Source: Ciborinia camelliae (taxonomy: Eukaryota; Ascomycota; Leotiomycetes; Helotiales; Sclerotiniaceae). From it: a DNA stretch of 64,000 bases. Positions 51,101 through 63,854 of the stretch are shown here, piece after piece (the first letter of the stretch is position 1; the number at the start of each line of letters is the position of its first letter). Below the pieces are notes generated by a model that did no database searches, was not told where the DNA came from, and was given only the letters and a program-made list of their open reading frames with translations. The stretch spans positions 1,828,427-1,892,426 of the forward strand of contig JANPYM010000010.1 in the NCBI GenBank assembly GCA_025890175.1. The letters are read 5' to 3'. A program made the position numbers and the translations under genes.

Positions 51101-53038
51101 TCGAATTCTTCATGTCACTGGCTCCAATCTAGCAGAATGTCTCACTGGCAGCTCTGACCCGGTACAGCTACTCTTCGGCAAGAAAGAAAACAAATCCCTC
51201 CTAGAAGAATGGTACGCCACAGCCCCTGCACCAGCGGCTATCACAGCACACCTCACGCATTTTTTTCACCAAGTACTATCTTTCCATTCCGGAACCGTTA
51301 AAATCCTTGAAGTAGGCGGAGGAACAGGAGGGACCACAAAACACCTTGTAGAATTCCTTACCTCCCATAGCATTCCATTTGAATACACATTCTCCGATAT
51401 CTCCCCCATGTTCGTCAACGCCGCCAAGAAGAAGTTCGCCAACCATCCAAATATCAGGGTTATGACTCTAGATATTGAAAGGCCAGTGCCCGAACATATG
51501 CTCAGCCAGTTTCACATCGTGTTATCAACAAACTGTGTTCATGCCACCAAAAATATATCCAATTCCACAGCACATATCCGCGATATGCTCCTCCCCAACG
51601 GTTTCTGTTCCCTGGTTGAATTTACCCGTAACGTATTTTGGTTCGATTTAGTATTTGGTCTGTTAGACGGCTGGTGGGTTTTCGAAGATGGTCGAACACA
51701 TGTTTTGGCGGATGAATGGTTTTGGGAATCTAGCATGAAATCAGCTGGATTTGGCCATGTTTCATGGACGCATAATTCCAGTGCGGAATCGCAGACTGTG
51801 AGGATTATTACGGGATTTCTTGGAGAACCGGAAAGTACGAGCTTTGTGCCTAAGAAACCGAGGGACAGCTTCAAATATGAAACTTTGGAATATAAAACTG
51901 TTGGGGAATGTAGGCTTTTCGCGGATGTATATTATGATTTAAGTGCTGAGAGGAATGAGGTGAAGAAACCTGTTGGTGAGTACCACGCCGTACTATGATC
52001 TCTAGACAACCCAACAACAGCCTGCTAACAAAATTTAGCACTTATGATACACGGTGGAGGTCACACATTGTACAGCCGAAAAGATATAAATCCAAAACAC
52101 ATACGACTTCTTCAAGAAAATGGATTTGTCCCAGTTAGCATCGACTATCGGTTTATACCCGAAGTCAAACTCCGCGAGGGGGCCATGGCCGATGTTTGTA
52201 ATGCGCTAAAATGGGCAAGAAAAACACTCCCATCCACTACCTTGAAAGGCTGTCCACAGCAGAAGGTAGATGGTGACAAAGTAGTAGTACTAGGATGGTC
52301 CACTGGCGGTACACTTGCCATGTCCAGTGCTTTTACATCCCTTGAACAAGGTATTCAACCGCCCGAGGCCATTCTGGCATTTTACTGCCCTACGAATTAT
52401 GAAGATGAATGTAAGAGCCTCCCTTCTCCCAACATTAAATAACGAACATCTAACCATTCCCAGGGTGGCAAACCCCTATCTTCCCCAAAATGTCCATTTC
52501 CAATCCGTCCACCCCCTATAATCTTCTCGAGGGCGTTCGCTCCACACCTGTAACAAGCTATACTCCCACAACCAGCACCGGCGCCTCCAACCAGCTATTT
52601 TCGCTCTCCGATCCTCGTACCCGCTTCATCCTACATATGAATTGGCGCGCACAAACTCTACCCATTCTAATCAACGGCCTTCCATCTCTCTCCACCATCC
52701 AAGCCTCTCTTTCCCCCGCCGACTACCTATCACTTGATTCACTCCCTCAACCCAGCCCCTCCCAAATCGCCCAAATATCACCCTACTCCCAGATCCTGGA
52801 TTCCCGCTACAAAACCCCCACGTTCCTCATTCACGGTACAGAAGATGATTTGATTCCCTGGCAACAAAGTCGGAAAACATACGAGGCGTTGAGGGAGAGG
52901 GGCATCGATGCTGGGATTGAGATTTTGGAGGGGATGGGACATCTTTTTGATTTGGTTAGGGATCGGGATGGTGGAAATGAGGGGCAGGGAGAGAGAGCGG
53001 TGGAGAGGGGAATTGGATTTTTGAGGAGGTTTGTTTAG
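45172..53038 (+). CDS. Non-reducing polyketide synthase, SAT-KS-AT-PT-ACP-CMeT-esterase
   Basis: Iterative type I synthase. Exons 45172-45816, 45901-47384, 47456-51975, 52039-52410 and 52464-53038 give 2,531 residues. SAT starter domain about 1-370 (begins LVFGPQTSSF). KS about 400-820: Cys568 in DTACSSS, His703 in EAHGTGTP (next to intron 2) and His742 in GNIGHLEGA. AT about 930-1240: Ser1014 in GHSFGQ. Product template about 1310-1610: His1339 in GHAVLGQP, Asp1529 in LLDNFIQ. One ACP: Ser1715 in GLDSLLAIEL. C-methyltransferase about 1920-2150: EVGGGTGGTTKHL. C-terminal alpha/beta hydrolase from about 2218: HGGGH oxyanion loop, Ser2304 in GWSTGG, HGTEDDLIP and MGHLF. No KR, DH or ER. The order matches synthases making methylated orsellinate-type acids released by hydrolysis, such as the AusA type. 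All catalytic residues are present. The specific product cannot be read from sequence. Confidence 0.95.
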
Positions 53039-53751
53039 GGTGGGAATGTAAGGTGTAGAGAGTAGATGGGAGGGTAGAGAGTGCGTGTCATTGACAGATG
53101 GATGATCTAGGGGAGCTTCTTTTGTTGTTATAAGATCATATACATTTGATTGTAATACTCGCTATTCAACTTTGGGAGATCGATATAATCGGGGACTGTA
53201 ATGCTTACCGCCCCCCACTATATACTAACGAGGCGCCATCAGCAATTCATCAGTTTTAATATAACTTCGCAATTATTATATAAGATTACATAGGTATCAT
53301 TAGTATCACTCCGGGTAATAGTATACGCATAATAATAATGATAATAATAATAATTAGTAAAAATAATTCGTAAAAATAGGATAGAAATTACGACAATTTA
53401 AGGTTATAGGTTGAGGGATTTATGTATTGATACAGATACATATAGTTATATACCCTATTTATTACATGTTATAATATGTTGATATAAAATAGTTCTACAT
53501 ACGCTTGCTCGATACACAATAATAATATCAACAATATAATATATTGAAAGTCATCACTACGGTCATAATTGAATACAATCGAAGTTTAATACAGCGTAAT
53601 TGCCTAAGTATGATTGGTTATTAGAGAGTTCTCTTTTTTATAGAATCCACAATCCATCAACATTGATTTGACGAACCTTTCTTGGGAGATTTGTGTGTTC
53701 CACATAATATATATATATATATATATATAATAGAAGAGTGAGAAGATCGAT

Positions 53752-54029
53752 CTACCGAGGTTCCAACGAAGGAGTCCCCTCCTCTTTCCTTTCCTGAAAC
53801 CTTTGTTCCCTCTCGTGTTTGGAGAGATTCGTACATCCGAACTTCATTTCGGGGTGGTCACACACGTCGCATCGGCAGATGGGAATGGCTTCACGTGTGG
53901 GCAATCGGATAAAAGAACTATGCTGAAGAGGAAAGGTTCCTCTTCAAGAGATCTCTATTTAATATAAGAGGTGATCAAGCGACTCATTACATGACTGACA
54001 TTCACGAGGCAGGGGCCTACGCATGACAT
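53752..54029 (-). CDS. Possible small Cys/His-containing protein or last exon
   Basis: A minus-strand frame (53922-53752) preceded by a CTTCAG acceptor encodes PICRCDVCDHPEMKFG, then CTNLSKHEREQRFQER and a Glu-rich end before TAG. Its composition looks like a real protein with zinc-finger-like Cys and His spacing, though a complete C2H2 finger is not formed. A short upstream exon (54029-53991, MSCVGPCLVNVSH) joins it in phase through a GTAATG...CAG intron, giving 69 residues, but the true 5' part may lie elsewhere. It is convergent with the polyketide synthase, 0.7 kb downstream. Weakly supported; chance cannot be excluded. Confidence 0.28.
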
Positions 54030-54341
54030 AATTCATCTTTTACAATCCTCAATACGCGGCATTGTTATACGGTAGGATAGTAAGTAGAATACTAGGTGAG
54101 AGGAAAAGTGCAGATAGGTCTACGTACTAAAGAGTAGATGGAAGAGTATCGCGTGGGGATTATTACCAGATCGATATTAATTGTGCTAGTTGTTCCACTT
54201 TAAATATCAATACCGTGGCTGCTATTGTCCTTGTAATTCGATGTTCAACCCCGTATCAAATTTCTACCCAATTTAGTTTGAAGTTTCTATCAATATCGAC
54301 GTTATAAAGTAGGGAGTTATATTTGATTATCATCTAGTTTC

Positions 54342-54375
54342 TACCTACCTACCTACCTACCTACCTACCTACCTA
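54342..54375 (+). repeat. (CTAC)n microsatellite
   Basis: About eight perfect CTAC units. The same TAGG/CCTA family recurs at 14.1, 14.4 and 17.7 kb. Confidence 0.85.
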
Positions 54376-57300
54376 CTATCAAAACTCCCAGCCAAAGAGA
54401 CTTCTATCTAGGTATAGAAACCCCGGGGAATTTTCATACCACCGTGCCATTATGATGAGAAAGAGAAAAGAAAAGAGAAGAAAAGCAAAGAAAAGCAAAG
54501 AAAAGCAAAGAAAAGCAAAGAAAAGAAAAGAAAAGAAGAAACACAATAGCGAGGCACTAAGCGATTGGACGTATGCCGTTTTATTACGACCTACCTAGGT
54601 ATTCTAGGAAGGAAGAACCACCAGCCCGAGTGAGTGGCCGTCACGGATACATAGAACCCTTCGCCGTCCAACTTTCCCACGAAGAGAGTTTTATGATTTG
54701 ATTGTAATCAAGCATTGCGTGAAGGTTTGGGAGAGAGAGAATATAGCGCAGGAGATACGGCGAGAATCGTGATATCCAACTTTTGATCCCATTCATTCAT
54801 TCATTCGATGAGGCTGTAGATCTCTGGGTGAGCCACTGTCTGTGTATGTGGATAGTATGAAGTGTAGTGAGGATGGAGGGGGTGCGCGCCTGCAATGTCG
54901 CACAACCCGTGGAGGACTTGTCATGATGAAAGCGAGCGAACTTCCAATCCGAACTTCCGGCGTGATGGATAATGTATTAATATATGATATTGTTCATTCG
55001 TATTACACATCGTACGTCGCGAGGAAAACTGGAAATCCGCCGTCTATATTGCGAGAGAATCGGAAGAGGTGTCGCAGGGAACTTAATGTATAATAGAACC
55101 ATGAATCTTTATTGTGAAGGAGACGTGGACACGGAGAGAGCCATATGTAGAGAGTAAAGGCGTAGTTTGATGTAACTTACCGCGGAAATCGGGATGGCGC
55201 GGCTCGTAGATAGCAACCCCATCTTAGCACAGCTGAGCTTTCCTTGCTATGAAGGAAAGAGCCGTTTTTGGCCAAGACAAAATGAAATGATTTCAGGGCA
55301 GGAGCAAAAAACGGATCTTTTAATTCCTCTTCCCCCAAGCTGCTATAGCGCTATCGCTAGTATATCTAAATAGAAAATGCGTTTCAGGCTCTATGGGTCC
55401 TCCCACTCTCCTATCCGCAGAGAGGATTAACAGCAAAAGAGAGTAGAACCACAATAAACACGTGATTTTCACGTGATCAGACATATCTTAAAGCGCAGCT
55501 GGTTCTTGTACCTTGCTTGCCCATTTCCGTACGTGAAGTCGAGGCATGAGATATATTTAGATTTATGCAAATGCAGGGAAATCAAAGTACCTGACGGTAC
55601 CTGACATGAAGAGAGAGAGAGAGAGAGAGAGCAGCCTCGACTGATGCGTAGATTGATTTGGCGCAGAACATTTTCTTGCCAAGTTAAAACCGCATTCGAC
55701 TATCGAAGCGTTCAGTTCGGAGAATAGGTATGGAACCAACCGCCGTCTACCTACCTATATTGATAGGAGGGAATATCATCCAAGGTGGGAAAGGAGGCAC
55801 ACGACAACATGTGGGTGGAACTTGGCACCTCGCGTCGCGGATCTTGATACCCATGATAGAATGTTTCAAACACTTGCCAAATAAATGCCAATATACAGGG
55901 TCCATCTTCACTTGACGATTGGGGATATATCGATAATATTGTATAGATGTTAGTAATTCAATAGATAACATTTTCATACCCAGATTGACGACGACGACGA
56001 AATCGGAATCGAACTGATATCAATCGTCGAGATTCTATTATCAGGGAGAGATATGCCAATTAGAGTTAATTCAACCTCGACTAGGTAGAATCTAGAACAA
56101 TGTCTCAATTGTCTCACTTGTCCTATCTATAATCTATCTCAGGGGAATTGGTCGATATCGATATCGATATCGATATCAGTACCTATCAGTACCTATCAGT
56201 AGATATCATTGTTATAGGCCCATCAGCAGTCCCATAATGCGGGTGTTATCTGTACGGAGTATACGCCAGCCAGCCTGGTGTCAATGCTCAGGTACCTGGG
56301 GGGTACGCGGAAAAACTTTAGATATGGTCGTGTAAGGCTGGAATCTGGATCCATTTACGATTATTGGGGAAAAATCGACGACGAATATGGATGGTCTAGA
56401 TATGGATGCGTCTCGTGAAATTGATGCGAGGCTGGATCGTTTGATCGTTGGATCGTTTTACGATTACGAGGCTGTGAATCATGAAGATTCAATGCGAGGA
56501 ATCTCCGAAGTCTCTGATTGTTATTAGTTTGTTAGTAGTACTGTACTCCGTTAATACCTAGGTACCTAATAATGCAAGATGTCCTTTTCCCCCCTCTCAT
56601 TCTGATCCACTCACGACCGGAATACCTAATGTGGTAATACTCGTGATAAGAATAACTCTGGATGTAGGTCCCCTGATGCTCAAGTCTCGAGTACGTACCC
56701 ACGATACCATATTAACTAGTAACTGCTCCGTACCCAGAGACTAGAGGAAATAATACTGTAATGCCAAGTTCCAACCCTCAGAAGAATGGCGTGCTGTAGA
56801 CTGGAGTATCGTATGAACAAAACAACTCATACATCCTGGGTCAATTGATCTCGTAGTTTCCAAGACGCAATGCCGCAAGACAGACCAGAAAAGAGTTTGG
56901 AGAAAAGACTCAAAAGAGACATGAGAGTCGAGATCAACAACTCACGAGAGAAAGATATAACTTAGCAGTGACAACTTACAAGGACTGAAAATTTCATGGG
57001 GGCGAAAAACTTCTTTAGTTCATTTCATCGACGAGTATTATTGCCCTCGTAAGAAATGTTTAATGCCGTAATACGGATGGTACGGTTGGTATGGTTGGAT
57101 ATTGGTTGGTTGATATAGGTAGACCAAGTAAATGGAAAGAGCTAGAGCCAACCAATGAAACACATGCTTCAAAAATATGAAGGAGTAAAGACGAGATGAC
57201 CCCACTAGAATTCCACCGCAATTCCACTACCTTACCTACTACTAGGTACCTACTAGATCCTGTCCGTCTGTCACATGAAAATTGAAATCCTTCCACCAGA

Positions 57301-58477
57301 TACTATGTACTACCTATACTGTCCTGCCATGCTAAACTTTATCCATGAGTTGTCCACTTTATTCATGACAATCCATCCCACCCATCTGAAGAACTCTGAA
57401 CTTTGAACCGGTCCCAAAAGTCAATTGAAATACAGTACATACAATAATTTGGAGAGGATCTTTGGACCTTGAAGACCGAAACGTTTCCTATAAAGATGTC
57501 GCCCATTGGCATCAATTCCATGTTCCCATGAAAACTCGGACACGGCCCTCGAGGTCCTAGCGCAACCATCATAGTATGCGAAAATCGCATATGTATCCCG
57601 CGTTTATCCCCCCCATTAGGTTTCATCTCCCTTCACTCACTTGCACGTGAATTTCCAAATCAGCGAGCGATAGATAATCGAAGGCTAGAAGCCAAGAAGA
57701 CCAAGAAGATGATCTGTGATTCCCCAAATCTGCCTGGTAATAAATAATAAGTGGTATGGTATGGTATATGGTATGATAAGTTTATAACTTATCCGTCGTT
57801 TGTGAGATACAAGGGCCTTCCCTCACGGCACCACCGAGGTTTGTCCATTTTCAGCCTATCTCTGCGCCTTCATCCTCCATGCCCTGTCCCCTATGCAAGA
57901 TGATGCATTCGTCTCCATCCATTCGTCTCCATCCATTCTCACCCATATGGATATTCTAAGATTCTAAGATTGCCCGCGTGCACTATTGCTATCATCGACC
58001 GACCGTCTCCACGCCATCTCCCGCTTGTACGTAGACTTTCTTACTTCCCAAAGTCAAGTATCCTGCAACGACTGGTCCATCAAAACTTTCCACCATACTG
58101 CAGCCTGCGCGCGCAAGTAAGAAGTAAGATCGATAAGACCAACATATCAATCTTTTCCCACTGTTACGTAAATAATGGAGGGCTCTAAATATTCTGCTAA
58201 CTCTCGCCGCCTGTCATGGAACTAAAGGTTTTTTTTTGAGTTTTGCCAAGATCCATTAATCCATCCATATCACGTATTTGGAACACGGCAGACGCTTGTA
58301 TTTGTATATTTTTTCGCTACTGATATTCTTATATACTTCGAGACATTCCCCTACATCTTTTGGCTATTCTCCAGATTTCGGAATTCACTCATTATTCGAA
58401 TTGGGACGGATCGGACTTAATAGACAGAATAATCGAAAATAATATCAATACATCTACGATAGAATACAACCATCAAC

Positions 58478-60277
58478 ATGGTCGATTACAATACTTCATC
58501 CGGTGGGATGCTTGAACCAAATGCCAACCAAGGAGAATTACATAGAAGAAACGTCGTCGGTATGGAGGAAGGACCTGACGCCGATGCACAACTCGCTGCT
58601 CAGTTTGGATACAAGCCCGTGTTCAAGAGAGAATTTGGATACCTCTCAACGTTTTCCTTCGCCGTCTCTATCAGTGGATTGTTTGCTACAATCATGACCA
58701 CCTTCTCCTTCCCAATCATGTCCGGTGGATCTGCTGCCGCCGTTTGGTGTTGGTTAATATCTGGTGCTGGTTGCATGTGTATCGCTGTAAGTATTTTTCT
58801 ATGGAAACCACAGCGTCCCAGTCTTAATTTACTAATTCCACATTAGCTTTCTGTCGCTGAGCTGGTCTCTGCGTATCCTACATCCGGCGGGTTATACTTT
58901 ACGATTTCACGACTTGCACCACAAGATTGGGTACCATCGTTCAGTTGGGTTACCGGTTGGTTGAATCTGCTTGGACAGGTCGCTGGTGTTGCCTCCTCTC
59001 AATATGGTGCAGCTCAAATGCTGCTAGCGGCTGTCTCGATTGGAAAAGATTTCAACTATACAATCGATGCCAATACAACCGTCGGTGTCATGGCAGCTCT
59101 TATGGTCGTTACTGGGCTGGTCAATTCATTGTCTACGTATTGGATGGAAAAGATGACAAAGAGCTATGTTATCTTCCATGTCCTCGTTTTGGTAACGTGC
59201 TGCATTGCTCTTTTGGTCAAAACCCCGAATAAACATGATGCGACCTACGTTTTTACCGATGTTGATTCTACCTCGGGCTGGACCCCTGTTGGGTTCAGCT
59301 TCCTATTCGGGTTCCTTTCTGTTTCATGGACCATGACTGATTATGATGCCACGGCTCACATCACCGAAGAGTAAGTAATCTGATCCTTTCCTGGGCCATT
59401 TGGGCTAATAATATTTTAGAATTTCCGAGCCAGAGAAGAAAGCACCTTGGGCAATCTCCATGGCCATGCTTTTCACCTATCTTGCTGGATTTATCTTCAA
59501 CATCGTTCTTTGTTTCTGCATGGGTGACCCATCCGAAATTCTTGGCACGACCATCGGTCAACCAGTCGCTCAACTTTTCTACAACAGTCTCGGAAAGTCA
59601 GGTGGTATCTTCTATACCGTTTGTGGATTCATCATTCTTGAATTCGTTTGTTTTACTGCTATGGTACGTGATGAAATCCTTTTTTTTCTGTTGCAAAAGT
59701 GGGCTGACATTCAATCTAGCAATCATTGGCACGAACAGTTTTTGCTTTCTCCCGTGATAAGCTTGTCCCATTTTCCCACACCTGGACGAAGATTTTGCCC
59801 ATGACCGGAACGCCCATTGCAGCCGTCTGGATTTCCGTTGTCCTCTGCATTGCCATCAACCTCATCGGTCTTGGATCGTACACAGCTATTTCTGGAGTCT
59901 TTAACGTTTGCGCCATCGCTTTAGACTGGAGTTATTGCATCCCCATCTTCTGCAAACTGATGTTTGGCAAGTTTGAGCCCGGCCCATGGCACCTGGGCAA
60001 ATTCAGCACGGCCGTCAATGCATGGGCCTGTATCTGGACCTTGTTTGTCAGTATCATCTTCATTCTCCCAACCGAGCGACCAGTGACTGCCCTCAACATG
60101 AACTACGCCATCGCGTTCTTAGGATTGATCCTCGGCTTCTCCACCATCTACTGGTATGTGTCCGGGAAGAAGTTCTACACGGGACCGGTCATCGAGGCCG
60201 CCGACGGGGACTCGGTCCGCCATTCGCTAGACCACGACTCGAGGCAGGAGAAGGAGAAGGCGGAGAACCAATCATAA
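58478..60277 (+). CDS. APC amino-acid/GABA/choline-type permease
   Basis: Twelve-helix amino acid/choline transporter family permease (Uga4/Hnm1-like) in the plasma or vacuolar membrane. Exons 58478-58786, 58847-59370, 59420-59663 and 59720-60277 give 544 residues. The cytosolic N-terminus ends FGYKPVFKREFGYLSTFSFA, the family entry, and helix 1 follows with SISGLFATIMTTFSFP. Other hallmarks are GGSAAAVWCWLISGAG, AELVSAYPTSGGLYF, WVTGWLNLLGQVAGVASSQY, DYDATAHITEEISEPEKKAP (spanning intron 2) and TAMQSLARTVFAFSRDKLVP (spanning intron 3). The C-terminus is charged. All introns (60, 49 and 56 nt) are in phase. Likely substrates are GABA, amino acids, choline or a related amine; sequence alone does not decide. 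A duplicated segment begins inside its last codons (60270), so the gene's 3' end is repeated at 61988. Confidence 0.92.
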
Positions 60278-60408
60278 ACCTGGGGTTTGGGTGCTGATTA
60301 TTCTTTCGCGCGATCATGATTTGATGATTTGATGCGAATCCGATGCGACACATCTGCCATTGCGACTTACTTTCTTTCTCTTTCTGTCTCTTTTTTTTTT
60401 GATGATGT

Positions 60409-60439
<31 letters not shown>

Positions 60440-61977
60440 CAGGGGATGGGATTATGATTATTCAAGCCAGCGCGACTTGACTTGACTTGACTTGACTTGC
60501 CTTGACTTGACGAGGGTTGATGTGCGCAGGAGGATCTCTTCTTTCCTTTTGACTTTTGTTTTTTTTTTTTTTCCTTGAGATACCAACACAACCAACTTCG
60601 TTCCCATTGCGACTATCTATCTATTCATTCATCCATCTATCTATCCATCCATTCCATCTATTCATCCCATATCATACCTATACCTATCGCGCCTTTACAT
60701 ATCTACATATATATCTACATATCTATATATATATCTACATATCTACATATATCTACATATATATATACATACATACATACGTATAAGCCATCGGCGCCCT
60801 AGAAAAAAATATATATAAAATTAAAATATAAGAAGTCAAAATTCAAAACCAAAAACCACAAAAGAAAGAGGAAGAGGAAAAACTTAATACATAATATATA
60901 CTTGTAATTATACTTGTACTTGTAATATATACTTGTAATTATAATTGTAATTATACTTGTAATATATACTTGTAATATATACTTGTAATTATAATTGTAA
61001 TTATAATTGTAATTATAATTGTAATTGTAATTGTAATCCCCAAACCAAAGCATCGGTTTCCGCTGATCGATTCATCTATCGATGCATTCATCCATTCGTG
61101 CTGAGAGTGTCGGGCGGGATGTCGGGCGGGATGTCGGGCGGGATCTGGTTGTTGTTTTGAAGGTTGTTGAAGGTTGTTGTTGAAGGTTGTTGTTGAAGAT
61201 TGTTGAAGGTTGTTGAAGGTTGTTGAAGGTTGTTGTTATGTGATTGTGTGATTGTATGATTGTTATATATATGCCTGCCGTCGGGTTCATGGATGAGATG
61301 TAGTGTGGTATACGGGCTTGTTTGTGGGTTTGTTTGTGGGTTTGTTGGAGGAGAAAGGAGGAGAAAAAAAAAGGAGAGAAAAGAGAAAGGGAGGAGGGGA
61401 AGGGGGAGAATGGGGATGAAGAGAAGAATGGGGTTTGATAAAGAAGAATGAAAAAGAGGAGAAGGAAAAGGAAAAGGGAAGGGAAAAGAAAGGGGGATAA
61501 AGAATAAAGGATAGGGATAAGAATGGGGAAAAGAAAAAGAAGAAAAAGGGGGAGGAGAGAAAAAAAGAGAAGAAGGGGAAGAAAAAGGGGGTTTGATGAA
61601 GAGGAGAGAAGAAAAGGGAGGAGAAGGATGAGGATGGGGATGAGGAGGATAAGGAGGAGGATGAGGAGGAGGAGTTAAAGTGTGTGTGTAAAATGTGTGA
61701 AATGAAGTGTGTGAGGGACATAATATAATATACAAATTATAAGGTATACCATAGGATTGTTATAGACCTGTATCATGGATTGGATTGGATTGGATTATAA
61801 TATGGTATAGTATAGTATAGTATAAATGGATTTTGTAGATTTTATTAGGGAGACGGGGAAAAGGAGAGGGGGAAGAGACGATGTGAGAGTAAGAGTAAAA
61901 GTGAGAGTGAAAGTAAAAATGAAAATAAAAGTAAAAGTGAAAGTGAGAGTGAGAGTGAGAATAAAAGTGAAAATGAA
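60270..61977 (+). repeat. 1,708-bp direct repeat, copy 1
   Basis: Begins AATCATAAACCTGGGG at the permease stop and runs to the N gap. The same sequence recurs 1,718 bp downstream at 61988-63695; long stretches compared by eye, including all open frames, are identical. Content is almost entirely low-complexity: GAT trinucleotides, CTTGA pentanucleotides, ATCT/CATC tetranucleotides, TA/CATA runs, (TTGTAA)n, a thrice-repeated GTCGGGCGGGAT, GTTGAAG repeats and a long purine tract (about 61340-61675). No gene inside. Confidence 0.95.
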
Positions 61978-61987
61978 NNNNNNNNNN
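61978..61987. other. Assembly gap of 10 N
   Basis: Ten N exactly between the two copies of the 1,708-bp repeat, a typical placeholder between abutted contigs. Confidence 0.99.
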
Positions 61988-62126
61988 AATCATAAACCTG
62001 GGGTTTGGGTGCTGATTATTCTTTCGCGCGATCATGATTTGATGATTTGATGCGAATCCGATGCGACACATCTGCCATTGCGACTTACTTTCTTTCTCTT
62101 TCTGTCTCTTTTTTTTTTGATGATGT

Positions 62127-62157
<31 letters not shown>

Positions 62158-63601
62158 CAGGGGATGGGATTATGATTATTCAAGCCAGCGCGACTTGACT
62201 TGACTTGACTTGACTTGCCTTGACTTGACGAGGGTTGATGTGCGCAGGAGGATCTCTTCTTTCCTTTTGACTTTTGTTTTTTTTTTTTTTCCTTGAGATA
62301 CCAACACAACCAACTTCGTTCCCATTGCGACTATCTATCTATTCATTCATCCATCTATCTATCCATCCATTCCATCTATTCATCCCATATCATACCTATA
62401 CCTATCGCGCCTTTACATATCTACATATATATCTACATATCTATATATATATCTACATATCTACATATATCTACATATATATATACATACATACATACGT
62501 ATAAGCCATCGGCGCCCTAGAAAAAAATATATATAAAATTAAAATATAAGAAGTCAAAATTCAAAACCAAAAACCACAAAAGAAAGAGGAAGAGGAAAAA
62601 CTTAATACATAATATATACTTGTAATTATACTTGTACTTGTAATATATACTTGTAATTATAATTGTAATTATACTTGTAATATATACTTGTAATATATAC
62701 TTGTAATTATAATTGTAATTATAATTGTAATTATAATTGTAATTGTAATTGTAATCCCCAAACCAAAGCATCGGTTTCCGCTGATCGATTCATCTATCGA
62801 TGCATTCATCCATTCGTGCTGAGAGTGTCGGGCGGGATGTCGGGCGGGATGTCGGGCGGGATCTGGTTGTTGTTTTGAAGGTTGTTGAAGGTTGTTGTTG
62901 AAGGTTGTTGTTGAAGATTGTTGAAGGTTGTTGAAGGTTGTTGAAGGTTGTTGTTATGTGATTGTGTGATTGTATGATTGTTATATATATGCCTGCCGTC
63001 GGGTTCATGGATGAGATGTAGTGTGGTATACGGGCTTGTTTGTGGGTTTGTTTGTGGGTTTGTTGGAGGAGAAAGGAGGAGAAAAAAAAAGGAGAGAAAA
63101 GAGAAAGGGAGGAGGGGAAGGGGGAGAATGGGGATGAAGAGAAGAATGGGGTTTGATAAAGAAGAATGAAAAAGAGGAGAAGGAAAAGGAAAAGGGAAGG
63201 GAAAAGAAAGGGGGATAAAGAATAAAGGATAGGGATAAGAATGGGGAAAAGAAAAAGAAGAAAAAGGGGGAGGAGAGAAAAAAAGAGAAGAAGGGGAAGA
63301 AAAAGGGGGTTTGATGAAGAGGAGAGAAGAAAAGGGAGGAGAAGGATGAGGATGGGGATGAGGAGGATAAGGAGGAGGATGAGGAGGAGGAGTTAAAGTG
63401 TGTGTGTAAAATGTGTGAAATGAAGTGTGTGAGGGACATAATATAATATACAAATTATAAGGTATACCATAGGATTGTTATAGACCTGTATCATGGATTG
63501 GATTGGATTGGATTATAATATGGTATAGTATAGTATAGTATAAATGGATTTTGTAGATTTTATTAGGGAGACGGGGAAAAGGAGAGGGGGAAGAGACGAT
63601 G

Positions 63602-63854
<253 letters not shown>

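Larger units (their letters stand above)
53039..58477. other. Long gene-poor, microsatellite-rich spacer
   Basis: 5.4 kb with no gene I can firmly support. Repeats include (TA)n near 53708-53729, CTAC tetranucleotides at 54342-54375, AAAGC/AAAAG pentanucleotides at about 54475-54535, (GA)n at 55611-55631 and ATCGAT-type repeats at 56154-56177. It also has many GGTACC/CCTAGG-like words. It spans the 3' end of the polyketide synthase and the promoter of the APC permease, and contains one weak coding candidate at 53752-54029. It may hold long 5' regulatory sequence or noncoding RNA, but nothing shows this. Confidence 0.45.

Noticed and set aside
61088..61735. 215-codon Pro/Ser/Phe-rich minus-strand frame (again at 62806-63453)
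   Set aside because: Translation of a polypurine/polypyrimidine tract; no coding character, and the second copy belongs to the probable assembly duplicate.
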